NCBI RefSeq assembly: GCF_001954135.1
Contig: NZ_MBEQ01000070.1
Coordinates: forward strand, 1 to 64,000
Length of the DNA stretch: 64,000 bases
Origin: Mycobacterium sp. GA-1841
GTDB lineage: Bacteria; Actinomycetota; Actinomycetes; Mycobacteriales; Mycobacteriaceae
Reading direction: 5' to 3'
A model generated the notes under the pieces. That model ran no database searches, was not told the DNA's origin, and was given only the letters and a program-made list of their open reading frames with translations. Every line of letters starts with the position of its first letter. The stretch's first letter is position 1. The translations under genes were made by a program, and so were the position numbers. Below, piece by piece: positions 11,223-21,903 of this stretch.

Positions 11223-11999
11223 TTACTTCGGGGGCATCCGGATGCCGCCGTCGACGCGGACCACCTCGGCGTTCATGTACGAGTTGGTCAGCAGCTCGAC
11301 GACCATCGAGGCCAGCTCGTCGGGCTTGCCGAGGCGGTGCGGGAACAGCACCGACTCGCCGAGCTTGGCCTTGAATGCTTCGGAGGCCTCGCCCTCGCCG
11401 TAGATCGGGGTGTCGATCAGACCGGGCGCCACGGTGTTGACGCGGATGCCCACCGCCGACAGATCGCGGGCCACCGGCAGGGTCAGGCCGACAACGCCGC
11501 CCTTGGACGAGGAGTAAGCGGCCTGGCCGATCTGGCCGTCGAAGGCCGCGACGCTGGTCATGTTGACGATGGCGCCGCGCTCGCCGGTGTCGGTGAGCTC
11601 GTTGCGGCTCATCGCGGTGGCGGCCAGCCGGATGCAGTCGAAGGTGCCGACCAGGTTGATCGCCAGAACCTTCTTGTAGGCGTCGAGGTTGTGCGCGGAG
11701 GCGAATTCGCCGTCCTTGCCGATGGTGCGCTGGGCCCAGCCGATGCCGGCCGAGTTCACCAGGGCGCGCAGCGGGCCGAGTTCGGCGGCCTTGTTGACCG
11801 CAGCCTCGATCTGCTCGGTGCTGGTGACGTCGACGCTGACGAAAGCGCCGCCGATCTCCTTGGCCAGGGCCTCGCCCTTATCCGCCTGCAGGTCAGCCAC
11901 GACGACGCGGGCTCCCTTGGCAGCCAACTGGCGGGCGGTTGCCGCGCCGATACCTGACGCGCCACCGGTGACGATGGCGCTCGCTCCGTTGATATCCAC
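11223..11999 (-). CDS. short-chain dehydrogenase, 3-hydroxyacyl-CoA dehydrogenase type
   Basis: A 258-residue classical SDR. Cofactor motif TGGASGIG (12-19), NSAG motif, and the catalytic YxxxK in AAYSSSKGG. The overall pattern, including an N-terminal [24 protein letters not shown] start and a [14 protein letters not shown] segment, resembles HSD10-type 3-hydroxyacyl-CoA dehydrogenases, so a role in beta-oxidation is plausible. ATG start at 11999. About 60 bp separate it from the divergent pirin gene. Confidence 0.88.
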   Translation of the reverse strand: MDINGASAIVTGGASGIGAATARQLAAKGARVVVADLQADKGEALAKEIGGAFVSVDVTSTEQIEAAVNKAAELGPLRALVNSAGIGWAQRTIGKDGEFASAHNLDAYKKVLAINLVGTFDCIRLAATAMSRNELTDTGERGAIVNMTSVAAFDGQIGQAAYSSSKGGVVGLTLPVARDLSAVGIRVNTVAPGLIDTPIYGEGEASEAFKAKLGESVLFPHRLGKPDELASMVVELLTNSYMNAEVVRVDGGIRMPPK

Positions 12000-12059
12000 G
12001 CCAACAGACTAGAGCCCTATCCACCGGTCGGTTGGGAGTGCCCTCGGTAGGCTGGCGCC

Positions 12060-12782
12060 ATGGCTACCGGGACGTCCAAGGTCGACCTTCGGCGCGCCGA
12101 GGACCGCGGCCTCAGCACGACCGACTGGCTGCAATCACGGCATTCGTTCTCCTTCGCCGACTACTACGATTCGACCAACACCCACCACGGCCTGCTGCTG
12201 GTGAACAACGACGACATCGTGGCGCCGGCCGCGGGGTTTGATACCCATCCGCACCGCGACATGGAGATCGTCACCTGGGTGCTGTCCGGGCAATTGGCGC
12301 ATAAAGATTCGATGGGCAACTCCGGGGTGATCTATCCCGGTCTGGCCCAACGAATGTCGGCGGGCACCGGCGTGCAGCATTCGGAGAAGAACGGGTCTGA
12401 CACCGAGCCGGTACATTTCATCCAGATGTGGGTGCTACCCGATGAAGCCGGGGTGACGCCGAGTTATCAGCAGCAGGAGATCGAGCTGACGAACTCGCTG
12501 ACCCCGATCGCGTCGGGCACCCGCGATGCGGCCGTCACCCTGCACAACCGCAATGCCACGCTCTACGGCGCGCGGTTGCAGCCCGGCGACTCGGTGACGC
12601 TGCCGCAGGCCCGCTACGTCCATCTGTTCGTCGCCCGTGGCGCGGTCACGCTGGAGGGTTCGGGGCCGTTGGCCGAAGGCGACGCCGCCCGCATCACCGA
12701 TGCCGGCGGGCAGCGCATCACGGCAGACGACGCGGCCGAAATACTGATCTGGGAGATGAATGCGGGTTTGGGCGGCGCGTAG
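12060..12782 (+). CDS. pirin-family cupin protein (Rv0181c-like)
   Basis: A 240-residue bicupin of the pirin family; such proteins bind one metal in the N-terminal cupin, and some are quercetin dioxygenases. Metal-binding histidines are in TNTHHGLLLVNND, FDTHPHRDMEIVTW and GTGVQHSEKN, with the Glu in the typical place nearby. ATG start at 12060; a TAGGCT -10-like element at 12048-12053 puts the transcript start at the ATG, so it is probably leaderless. Matches M. tuberculosis Rv0181c (recalled), next to sigG there, so SigG linkage is possible. Confidence 0.9.
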   Translation: MATGTSKVDLRRAEDRGLSTTDWLQSRHSFSFADYYDSTNTHHGLLLVNNDDIVAPAAGFDTHPHRDMEIVTWVLSGQLAHKDSMGNSGVIYPGLAQRMSAGTGVQHSEKNGSDTEPVHFIQMWVLPDEAGVTPSYQQQEIELTNSLTPIASGTRDAAVTLHNRNATLYGARLQPGDSVTLPQARYVHLFVARGAVTLEGSGPLAEGDAARITDAGGQRITADDAAEILIWEMNAGLGGA

Positions 12783-14025
12783 CGCGATCGCAGTGATCAC
12801 CGCGGCCACGCTGGCCGCGTGTGGAGCAGAGCCCGAAACCGGACCGCCGCCGCCGGCCCCGTCGCCGTCGCGCTCTGAGCAACCGCCCGCCGGTCTGGCG
12901 TCGGTGCTCCTGCAGGTTCCGGAGCGATTCGCCCAGGCCCCGCTCGATCAGCCGCGTCGAGCCCAGGTCCCGGCCGGGTGGACCATCGAGGTGATCGCCC
13001 GGATACCCAAGGCCAGGATGGCCGCATTCGCCCCGGACGGCGCGTTGCTGGTGTCGGTGCCGGCCACCGGGCAGGTGCTGACGGTGCACCCCGACCAGCG
13101 CCCGCTGCTCGAGGGGCTCGAGCAGCCGCATGGCCTGTACTTCGCCGGGTCGACGCTGTACGTGGCCGAGAGCAACCGCATCGACGCCTACGACTATGTG
13201 GACGGCCGGGCGGTCAATCGCCGCACCGTCGTCGATCAACTGCCCGACGCCAAGAGCGCCGATCTGCACGGCGCCTATGCCCACGCGCTGAAGAGCGTGG
13301 TAGTGGGAACCGATGGCGCGGTGTACTTCTCGATCGGTTCGACGGGCAACGTCTCGGCCGAGGACCGCACCGCCACCCCGCCGCGGGCCACCATCATGCG
13401 GGTGCCACCCGGCGGCGGGCCGGCCGAACCGTTCGCCACCGGGGTCCGCAACGGCACCGGCCTGGCCGTCGCCCCGGACGGCTCGCTGTGGACGGCGGTG
13501 AACAACCGCGACGACGTCGCCGATCCGCAGGGCCGGGTGCGCCAGGACTATGTCGACGACCACCCCCCGGAGTCGGTCGCGAAGTTGACGCCGGGACGCG
13601 AATTGGGTTGGCCTTATTGCAATCCCGACGGGCCACCGCCGGCGGGATTCATCCGGGACATGCAGACCAACGCCGACGGCAGCAAGATGGATTGCGCGGC
13701 ACTGGCACCGGTCGAACAGACGCTGGGCGCCCATTCGGCGCCATTGGGAATGAGTTTCGCCCAGTTGCCGCAACCCTACGGCCCCGGAGCGCTCGTCGGG
13801 GTGCACGGATCGTGGAACCGGCAACATCCCCAAGCCCCCGAGGTGTCGTTCTTCGGCTGGCACAACGGCACATTGGGTCCACAGCAGACGCTGGTCGGCG
13901 GTTTCCAGGCCGACGACGGCAGCCGTTGGGGACGTCCGGTTTCGGCGGTGACGGGACCGGACGGGGCGGTGTACATCACCGACGACTACGCCGGCGCGGT
14001 ATATCGCCTGGGCGCACCGGGCTAG
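12760..14025 (+). CDS. PQQ-type glucose/sorbosone dehydrogenase-family lipoprotein
   Basis: A 421-residue exported lipoprotein (signal peptide with lipobox LAAC, cysteine about residue 21) followed by a Pro/Ser-rich linker and a six-bladed beta-propeller of the soluble aldose sugar dehydrogenase / L-sorbosone dehydrogenase family. Blade signatures such as PHGLYFAG, GTGLAVAPDGSLW and PDGAVYITDDYAG are visible. It would oxidise sugars at the cell surface using PQQ, although PQQ dependence is inferred from the family only. Its ATG overlaps the pirin gene by 23 nt, so the two are probably co-transcribed. Confidence 0.85.
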   Translation: MRVWAARSAIAVITAATLAACGAEPETGPPPPAPSPSRSEQPPAGLASVLLQVPERFAQAPLDQPRRAQVPAGWTIEVIARIPKARMAAFAPDGALLVSVPATGQVLTVHPDQRPLLEGLEQPHGLYFAGSTLYVAESNRIDAYDYVDGRAVNRRTVVDQLPDAKSADLHGAYAHALKSVVVGTDGAVYFSIGSTGNVSAEDRTATPPRATIMRVPPGGGPAEPFATGVRNGTGLAVAPDGSLWTAVNNRDDVADPQGRVRQDYVDDHPPESVAKLTPGRELGWPYCNPDGPPPAGFIRDMQTNADGSKMDCAALAPVEQTLGAHSAPLGMSFAQLPQPYGPGALVGVHGSWNRQHPQAPEVSFFGWHNGTLGPQQTLVGGFQADDGSRWGRPVSAVTGPDGAVYITDDYAGAVYRLGAPG

Positions 14026-14128
14026 TTGTCGCCCGGCTCACCAAACCGTCGTCGTACAGCTCTGTGTCACAGCTCATTTGACGGGCTCGAAGAGCCGGAT
14101 TTAACCTGATACAGCACGTAGCTATGTC

Positions 14129-14209
14129 GGGACGCACGCGTCCTAGTCATTGGGTCCGGGTGTTGACGGTGTTGGTGGGACGTCGACACGCCGCTTCGGC
14201 GTCCCTATG
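14129..14209 (+). promoter_or_regulatory. leader with two small hairpins upstream of MFS gene
   Basis: The 198-bp gap before the MFS gene contains GGACG-CACG-CGTCC (14130-14143) and, further on, an ACGCCG-CTT-CGGCGT stem inside a larger GGGACG/CGTCCC pairing (about 14177-14205). They may be a terminator for the sugar dehydrogenase transcript or a 5' leader structure. No known riboswitch class is recognised. Confidence 0.3.
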
Positions 14210-14223
14210 AACAAGGCTGATCG

Positions 14224-15468
14224 TTGACCACCACCACTCCCAGCGGTACCGTTGCCGGCCGTCCGCTGCGCTTCCTGTCCCGTCACTCCGGGCTCTCGTT
14301 CTTCCCGATCGCGCTCGTAGCGCGCCTTCCGATCGCGATGCTCACGCTGGGCATCAGCGCCTATGTCGCCGCCATCCGCGACTCGATCGCCGACGGCGGC
14401 CTGGCCGGCGGGTGTTATGCGCTGGGCGCGGCGATCGGGGGTCCGCTGGCCGGTAGTTGTGCGGACCGATTCGGTCAACGCCGCGTCGGTTACGTCCTGC
14501 TGGTCGCCAACGCCATGGCGATCGCGGCGGTGATCGCCACCGCTGCCGGGCGACTGCCGCTGCTGCTGGCCGTCACCGCCCTCACCGGCTTGACCGTCAT
14601 CCCGGTGGGTCCGTTCGCCCGGGTCCGCTGGAGCACCGTGATCGACACGCATGTGCCCGACTCCGAACGCACCCGGGTCAAAGGCGCGGCCTTCGGTTAC
14701 GAGACGTTGGCCGACGAACTGACATTCGTGTTCGGCCCGGTGATCGTCGGCGTGTTGTCCTACGCTGCAGCGCCCACCCCCTTGGTGGCATGCATCGCGA
14801 TCGTCGTGGTGTTCGGTTTCCTGTTCAGCCGGCACCGCAGCGTCGAGATCGTGCCGCGGGTGACGGTGCACTCGGCATCGGCCGCGCCGCTGAGCACACT
14901 GCTTCGCGCTGACCGGTTCACTTTGATCGCCACGATGGCTGTCATCGGCGCTCTGCTGGGCTGCCAGGTCACGTCGGTCATCGCTTTCGCCGAGGAACAC
15001 GGCGCCATCTCCAGTGCGGGTCTGATCTATGCGGGTTTCGGCGTCGGTTCGGGTGCGGCGTCGATCGGCGTCGGACTGATGCAGTCCTCGGCGAACTTGT
15101 ACCGGCGGTGGCTGGCGGCCGCCGCCCTGGCCGTCGCCGTCAGCGCAGCAATGGTCAGCGTTACCGAAACATGGCTGCTGGCGGGAGTTCTCGCATTGCT
15201 GGGCCTGGGCATCGGACCGATCATCGTCACCGTCTACCAACTCGCCGGCGATCACACCCCGGCCGGTCGCGACAGCCTCTACATGAGCACCCTCTCCAGC
15301 GCTCTGATCGGCGGCAACGCCATCGGGGCGGCACTTGCCGGCGTGGTGTCCGAACACCACGGGTCACGGTGGGGATTCGCGATGATCATCGCCCTGTCCA
15401 TCGGTCTCGGTGCCCTGGCCGCGGCATCCCGGTGGGCTTCGCGCCGCACCGCTGACGCCGCCCCGTAG
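14224..15468 (+). CDS. MFS transporter
   Basis: A 414-residue integral membrane protein with about 12 hydrophobic segments. The loop 2-3 motif of the major facilitator superfamily is recognisable (GGPLAGSCADRFGQRR, about residues 76-91). It is probably a drug or metabolite exporter; the substrate is unknown. The start is a TTG at 14224, the only in-frame start near the conserved first helix. It lies 16 bp upstream of an AraC-type regulator gene on the same strand, which may control it. Confidence 0.82.
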   Translation: MTTTTPSGTVAGRPLRFLSRHSGLSFFPIALVARLPIAMLTLGISAYVAAIRDSIADGGLAGGCYALGAAIGGPLAGSCADRFGQRRVGYVLLVANAMAIAAVIATAAGRLPLLLAVTALTGLTVIPVGPFARVRWSTVIDTHVPDSERTRVKGAAFGYETLADELTFVFGPVIVGVLSYAAAPTPLVACIAIVVVFGFLFSRHRSVEIVPRVTVHSASAAPLSTLLRADRFTLIATMAVIGALLGCQVTSVIAFAEEHGAISSAGLIYAGFGVGSGAASIGVGLMQSSANLYRRWLAAAALAVAVSAAMVSVTETWLLAGVLALLGLGIGPIIVTVYQLAGDHTPAGRDSLYMSTLSSALIGGNAIGAALAGVVSEHHGSRWGFAMIIALSIGLGALAAASRWASRRTADAAP

Positions 15469-15484
15469 ACGTACGATCGCCGGT

Positions 15485-15919
15485 GTGCCCGACCAATCGC
15501 CCGCCGATCTCAAACTGCTACGCCGGGTCCGGGACCGAATCGACCGCGAGTATGCGCAGCCGCTGAACGTCGAAGCCCTTGCCCGTGGGGTGAACATGTC
15601 GTCCGGGCATCTGTCGCGGCAGTTCAAGCTCGCCTACGGCGAGTCACCGTATTCGTACCTGATGACGCGTCGCATCGAGCGCGCGATGGCGCTGCTGCGC
15701 CGCGGTGACATGTCGGTCACCGAGGTGTGTTTCGCGGTCGGCTGTTCGTCGCTGGGCACGTTCTCCACGCGGTTCACCGAGCTCGTCGGGATGCCGCCGA
15801 GCCGGTACCGCGAACAGACCGCGGACGCGCGCGACGGCCTGCCGTCATGCCTGGAGAAGCACGTGACCAAACCGATCAGGAATCGAGAAGCGGCCGCCGT
15901 GGGCCTGCACCTAACGTGA
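15485..15919 (+). CDS. AraC-family transcriptional regulator (DNA-binding domain only)
   Basis: A 144-residue protein made almost only of the two helix-turn-helix motifs of AraC/XylS: LNVEALARGVNMSSGHLSRQ (first) and SVTEVCFAVGCSSLGTFSTR (second), ending in the typical VGMPPSRYR. There is no ligand-binding domain. GTG start at 15485. It precedes a VOC gene and a UvrA-like gene on the same strand with gaps of 5 and 3 nt, so it is probably the regulator of that cassette. Confidence 0.9.
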   Translation: MPDQSPADLKLLRRVRDRIDREYAQPLNVEALARGVNMSSGHLSRQFKLAYGESPYSYLMTRRIERAMALLRRGDMSVTEVCFAVGCSSLGTFSTRFTELVGMPPSRYREQTADARDGLPSCLEKHVTKPIRNREAAAVGLHLT

Positions 15920-15924
15920 CAAAC

Positions 15925-16344
15925 ATGACCGACCCCCACATCAGAATCCACAACACGTTCCTGCCGCACGAAGATCCGGAGGCCTCGCTGGCGTTCTATC
16001 GCGACGTGCTGGGCTTCGAGGTCCGGCTCGACGTCGGCAGCGGCACGATGCGCTGGATCACCGTCGGCCCGGTCGGCCAGCCCGACACCGCGATCGTGTT
16101 GCACCCGCCGGCCGCCGATCCGGGAATCACCGACGACGAGCGCCGCGTGATCACCGAGATGATGGCCAAGGGCACATACGCGATCGTCGTGCTGGCCACC
16201 AAGGATCTGGCGGCCACGTTCGAGAAGCTACAGGCAACAGACACCGAGATCGTGCAGGAACCGACCGATCAGCCCTACGGTGTGCGCGACTGCGCCGTCC
16301 GTGACCCGGCCGGAACGATGATCCGTATCCAGGAGTTGCGTTAG
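15925..16344 (+). CDS. VOC/glyoxalase-family protein
   Basis: A 139-residue single VOC-domain protein. It shows the usual pieces SLAFYRDVLGFEVRLDVGSG, a VLHPP strand and a C-terminal VRDPAGTMIRIQEL. Members bind divalent metals or small toxic molecules: glyoxalases, antibiotic-binding proteins and dioxygenases. ATG start at 15925. It lies between an AraC regulator and a UvrA2-type ATPase, with 3 nt to the latter, which suggests a small-molecule resistance role (inference). Confidence 0.88.
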   Translation: MTDPHIRIHNTFLPHEDPEASLAFYRDVLGFEVRLDVGSGTMRWITVGPVGQPDTAIVLHPPAADPGITDDERRVITEMMAKGTYAIVVLATKDLAATFEKLQATDTEIVQEPTDQPYGVRDCAVRDPAGTMIRIQELR

Positions 16345-16347
16345 CCG

Positions 16348-18735
<2,388 letters not shown>

Positions 18736-18816
18736 GGCGGATTTGTCAGGACACCCGAACTTTCGCGTGTCAACTCCCAAACTTATTGGCCGATAAGCAC
18801 TTTCGATGGGGACGGT

Positions 18817-18846
18817 TTGCGCCATCCCCATCGGCGTGCGTATGGT
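18817..18846 (+). promoter_or_regulatory. candidate promoter of the riboswitch-GDT1 transcript
   Basis: TTGCGC (18817-18822), an 18-nt spacer and TATGGT (18841-18846) predict transcription from about 18853, exactly where the riboswitch core begins. Confidence 0.5.
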
Positions 18847-18852
18847 GGAGCG

Positions 18853-18970
18853 CAGCGAAGGGGAGTAGCCCCCAATCGGATATTCGACATACTGGCCGCG
18901 CAGCGTGACGCAGCGGCCCGGGTATCCGAACCGGTCACGACCGGTGGGCGAGACCTTCGGCCGTAGACCA
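18853..18970 (+). ncRNA. yybP-ykoY (manganese) riboswitch
   Basis: The 300-bp gap before the TMEM165/GDT1-family gene contains both conserved halves of the yybP-ykoY motif. These are the 5' strand GAAGGGGAGTAGCCCCC (about 18857-18873) and the 3' strand GGGCGAGACCTTCGGCC (about 18946-18962), with paired stems between. This class senses Mn2+ and commonly controls Mn exporters including the GDT1/MneA families. The bounds are approximate. Downstream, GCCGGCCGGAGGC at about 18979 and the SD at 19023 could be the regulated region. Confidence 0.88.
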
Positions 18971-19035
18971 CTGGGTTGCCGGCCGGAGGCATCTTTTCCG
19001 CCCCCGACGGCAGCCACCGACCGAGGAGTTGGTGC

Positions 19036-19764
19036 GTGCTCGCTGCCTTGCTCTTGAGCTTCGCCGTCATCTTCGTGGCAGAACTGGGTGACAAGTCGCA
19101 GCTGATGGCGATGACCTTCGCGCTGCGCTACCGCTGGTGGGTCGTCCTCGTCGGCATCACCGCGGCCACCACCGCCGTGCACCTCATCTCCGTCGCCGTC
19201 GGCCACTACCTGGGCGCGGCGCTGCCGACCCACCTGCTCGGCATCCTCGCCGGCGTCGCGTTCGTGTTCTTCGGGTTGTGGACCTTGCGTGGCGACTCGT
19301 TGTCCGACGACGAGGCGACCCGGGCCCAGCGTTCGACCGCCCCGGCATTTTTCACCGTCACCTCGGCTTTCCTCCTCGCCGAGCTCGGCGACAAGACCAT
19401 GCTCGCGACGATCACGCTGGCCGCCGACAACGACTGGGTGGGCGTGTGGATCGGCTCCACCATCGGCATGGTGGCCGCTGACGCGCTGGCCATCCTGGTC
19501 GGGGCCATTGCGGGCAAGCACCTGCCCGAGCGGGTCATCCAACTCGGGGCAGCGGCGCTGTTCGTCATTTTCGGGGTGTCGATGCTGTTGGAGGGCGCGT
19601 TCCCGTCCGCCCCGGCGCTGTTGACCATGGCCGGCGCCGTGGCCGTGACCGCGCTGTGCGCCGCGATCCTGCGCGCGCTCCCGGAGCGTTTGCGCCCGGC
19701 CGCGTTGCGCAAACCCGCCGCGGACCCGACGAACGCCGGCCGGCCGGGGGCGATCACACCTTGA
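19036..19764 (+). CDS. TMEM165/GDT1-family manganese exporter
   Basis: A 242-residue inner-membrane protein built from two inverted halves, each with the family signature: VAELGDKSQL (about 12-21) and LAELGDKTML (about 117-126). There are about 6-7 membrane helices separated by a charged loop (SLSDDEATRAQR). Bacterial members export Mn2+ (MneA). The GTG at 19036 is chosen because GAGGAG (19023-19028) lies 7 nt upstream and the first helix starts at once. The yybP-ykoY riboswitch in its leader strongly supports a manganese function. Confidence 0.9.
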   Translation: MLAALLLSFAVIFVAELGDKSQLMAMTFALRYRWWVVLVGITAATTAVHLISVAVGHYLGAALPTHLLGILAGVAFVFFGLWTLRGDSLSDDEATRAQRSTAPAFFTVTSAFLLAELGDKTMLATITLAADNDWVGVWIGSTIGMVAADALAILVGAIAGKHLPERVIQLGAAALFVIFGVSMLLEGAFPSAPALLTMAGAVAVTALCAAILRALPERLRPAALRKPAADPTNAGRPGAITP

Positions 19765-19792
19765 CCCCGCCGTGACCAGGCCGTTACGGATG

Positions 19793-19820
19793 TTGACAGA
19801 GTTTCCTGTGTGGTTATTGT
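19793..19820 (+). promoter_or_regulatory. strong promoter, leaderless GTG gene
   Basis: A perfect TTGACA (19793-19798), a 16-nt spacer and TATTGT (19815-19820) predict a start site at about 19827-19828, coinciding with the GTG start of the next gene. No ribosome-binding site is present, in keeping with a leaderless mRNA. Confidence 0.65.
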
Positions 19821-19827
19821 GTAATCC

Positions 19828-20907
19828 GTGCCGTACCTGGCAAAGCTTCTCAAGTGTGCGGTCGCAACAGTCACCGCCACTGCCGTCTGCGCGGCCCTGG
19901 CCACCACCGGCGCCCCGATCGCGCGCGCCGAGGACGCCAAAGCGCTCCTGCTCGGGGCGATCGCCAACACCAAGGGTGCCTATCTCGTCTACAACTTCGG
20001 GGGGCAGTTCGCCGCGCCGTTCCTGACGGCCGACGGGCGCGCCTACACCCTGAACAACGGCGGCCATCTGATGGCGATGAAGAATGCCTCCGGCCGGCTC
20101 AACCCGCGGTTGTTGGTCGATACCCATCAGGGATATCAGTCCCGCTGCGAGCGGACCCCCGGCGCCCGTACCGGCGAAGGGCTCTGGCAGGCGTCGGAAA
20201 CCTATGCCCCGCTGGCCGCCTGGCAGGTGCTGGGGCAACCCACCATCGCGGTCAACGCCAACTTCTTCGACGTGCGCGGGCAGAAAGGCGGCTCGTGGCG
20301 CGACACCAAGTGCTCGTCTCCGCTGGGCGCGTACGTCGACAACACCCGCGGACAGGGCCGGGCCAACGCCGCGGTCACCGGCACCCTGGCTTACGCCGGC
20401 AAGCAGGGGCTGTCCGGCGGCAACGAGCACTGGTCGGCCCTGGCCACCATGATCCTTCCGATGGGCGGGGCCCCGTATGTGGTGATGCCCAAGGGACGCG
20501 ATGACTACGACTCGGCGTCGCCGGTCATCCAGAGACTGTTGGATCAGAACGCCCGGTTCGTGGCGGTCGCCGGGATCGGACTGCTGGCGCCCGGAGACAC
20601 CGGTCAGCTCAACGACAACGGGCCCAGCGCAGCACGCACCGCCGTCGGCTACAACCGGTCCGCCGATCTGCTCTACGTGTTCCAGGGTGGCAGCTACACG
20701 CCGGACAACATGCAGGACCTGTTCCGCGGCCTGGGCGCCGACAACGCGATCCTGCTCGACGGCGGCGGTTCGTCGGCGATCGTGCTGCGCCGCGACACCG
20801 GTGGCATGTGGAGCGGAGCCGGATCGCCGCGCGGCAACTGCGACACCCGTCAGGTGCTGTGCGATTCCCGTGAACGGGCCCTGCCCAGCTGGTTGGCCTT
20901 CAACTGA
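19828..20907 (+). CDS. secreted phosphodiester glycosidase (NAGPA domain) protein
   Basis: A 359-residue exported protein: N-terminal signal peptide (about 1-34, ending near ARA-ED), then a NAGPA/phosphodiester alpha-N-acetylglucosaminidase-like domain. Family hallmarks are VNANFFDVRG (about 149-158), GYNRSADLLYVFQGG and the DGGGSSAIV motif near 310. Several cysteines suggest disulfides outside the membrane. Such enzymes cleave sugar-phosphodiester linkages in envelope glycans; the mycobacterial substrate is unknown. Start GTG at 19828. Its stop is adjacent to that of the convergent pseudo-cyclase gene. Confidence 0.88.
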   Translation: MPYLAKLLKCAVATVTATAVCAALATTGAPIARAEDAKALLLGAIANTKGAYLVYNFGGQFAAPFLTADGRAYTLNNGGHLMAMKNASGRLNPRLLVDTHQGYQSRCERTPGARTGEGLWQASETYAPLAAWQVLGQPTIAVNANFFDVRGQKGGSWRDTKCSSPLGAYVDNTRGQGRANAAVTGTLAYAGKQGLSGGNEHWSALATMILPMGGAPYVVMPKGRDDYDSASPVIQRLLDQNARFVAVAGIGLLAPGDTGQLNDNGPSAARTAVGYNRSADLLYVFQGGSYTPDNMQDLFRGLGADNAILLDGGGSSAIVLRRDTGGMWSGAGSPRGNCDTRQVLCDSRERALPSWLAFN

Positions 20908-21456
20908 TCAGTTCGTGAGAACCTCGGCCAGAACAGGTTTCGGCACAGAGGGCAGGTAACGGCGCAGCCCTGGGTGGCGCAACTGCAGAATCTGGTGGGC
21001 TGCGTTGTCCATGCGGTGATCGCCGAGGTGTTTCAGGCCGGCGCCGGAGGGAAGTTCATCGGCCGATACGGCCGTCGCGCCCGAGACGAGGGTCTGTCCG
21101 CCGTGGGCGATGTCGCGCAGGCACCGCGCCCCGGTACGGATGCTGTGGATGCCGATGCACAAGTCGAAGGGATCCAACGGCGCCAGTTGCAGTTGCAATG
21201 CGCAGGACACCGCATCGGCGGGGCGATCGAACGTTGCCACGAAGCTGTCGCAGGCAGCCCGCCGGGCCGACAAGACGCCGTCATGGAGAGCAACCACATG
21301 GACCACCGTCGCCCGGAAATACGGCAGCGCAGCGACCATCTCGCGGGACTGTGTTTGCCACAGATCGGCAGACCCTTCGGTGCGTGCCATCAGCCACGTC
21401 GTGTCGATCGGTAGCCGTTCGGTCACGCGCCCGTTGCTCCCGCCTGTTGTCGCCAC
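20908..21456 (-). pseudogene. degenerate class III cyclase domain (remnant of LuxR/AAA-type regulator)
   Basis: A 182-residue ORF matching the N-terminal cyclase module of mycobacterial LuxR-type cyclase regulators (Rv0386/Rv2488c type, recalled). It keeps VVALHDGVLSARRAA-like and CALQLQLAPLDPFDLCIGIH segments and the end QILQLRHPGL. The metal Asp of the first motif is gone (ARTEGS instead of ADVEGS). The stretch carrying the catalytic Asn/Arg is missing between GIHSI and RTGAR, and the ATPase and LuxR domains that normally follow are absent. Probably a pseudo-enzyme or decayed gene. ATG at 21456. Confidence 0.65.
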
Positions 21457-21624
21457 TTACCTCGCGCCAGACGGCACGCAGAGTGCCAGCTTAGCCGCAT
21501 TGGCTCGATCCCTGCTCGACACCAATCGCGTTGCCAGAGAAACCGGTTGCCAGGCTGCGACCGTACCGATCTTCCGCAGGTGGGAAGCGCGTAAGTAGTC
21601 CCGTCCACTATTTGCTGGACAGGC

Positions 21625-21903
21625 TCAGTTCTCCAACCACAGGTCGACGCCCTCGACGGCAAAGATCGACAGCACCGTGCTCCAGGTGTCCTCTCCGAGG
21701 GCTTCCTTGATGTTGCGGTAGGAGGTCATGACGAACCGAAACCTGCGGTTGTCCGGGGTGCCGAAACCGCCGCGCAGGCAGTCGGCCAGCGCATCGAGAT
21801 TCGAGCCGAAGTACCCGCCGTCACCGTTGACCGCGCGACCGATCTCGGTGAAGAAGTCGGCCTTGGACCCCACCTTGGTCCCATCGATCAGATACGTCTT
21901 CAC
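21625..21903 (-). CDS. barstar-family ribonuclease inhibitor
   Basis: A 92-residue barstar-like protein (MKTYLIDGTKVGSKADFF start, YFGSNLDALADCL at about 31-43, the barnase-binding helix and loop, then WSTVLSIFAVEGVDLWLEN). GTG start at 21903, overlapping the stop of the upstream ribonuclease gene by 4 nt (GTGA). It should bind and block that ribonuclease in the cytosol, protecting the cell before the enzyme is exported. Confidence 0.88.
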   Translation of the reverse strand: MKTYLIDGTKVGSKADFFTEIGRAVNGDGGYFGSNLDALADCLRGGFGTPDNRRFRFVMTSYRNIKEALGEDTWSTVLSIFAVEGVDLWLEN

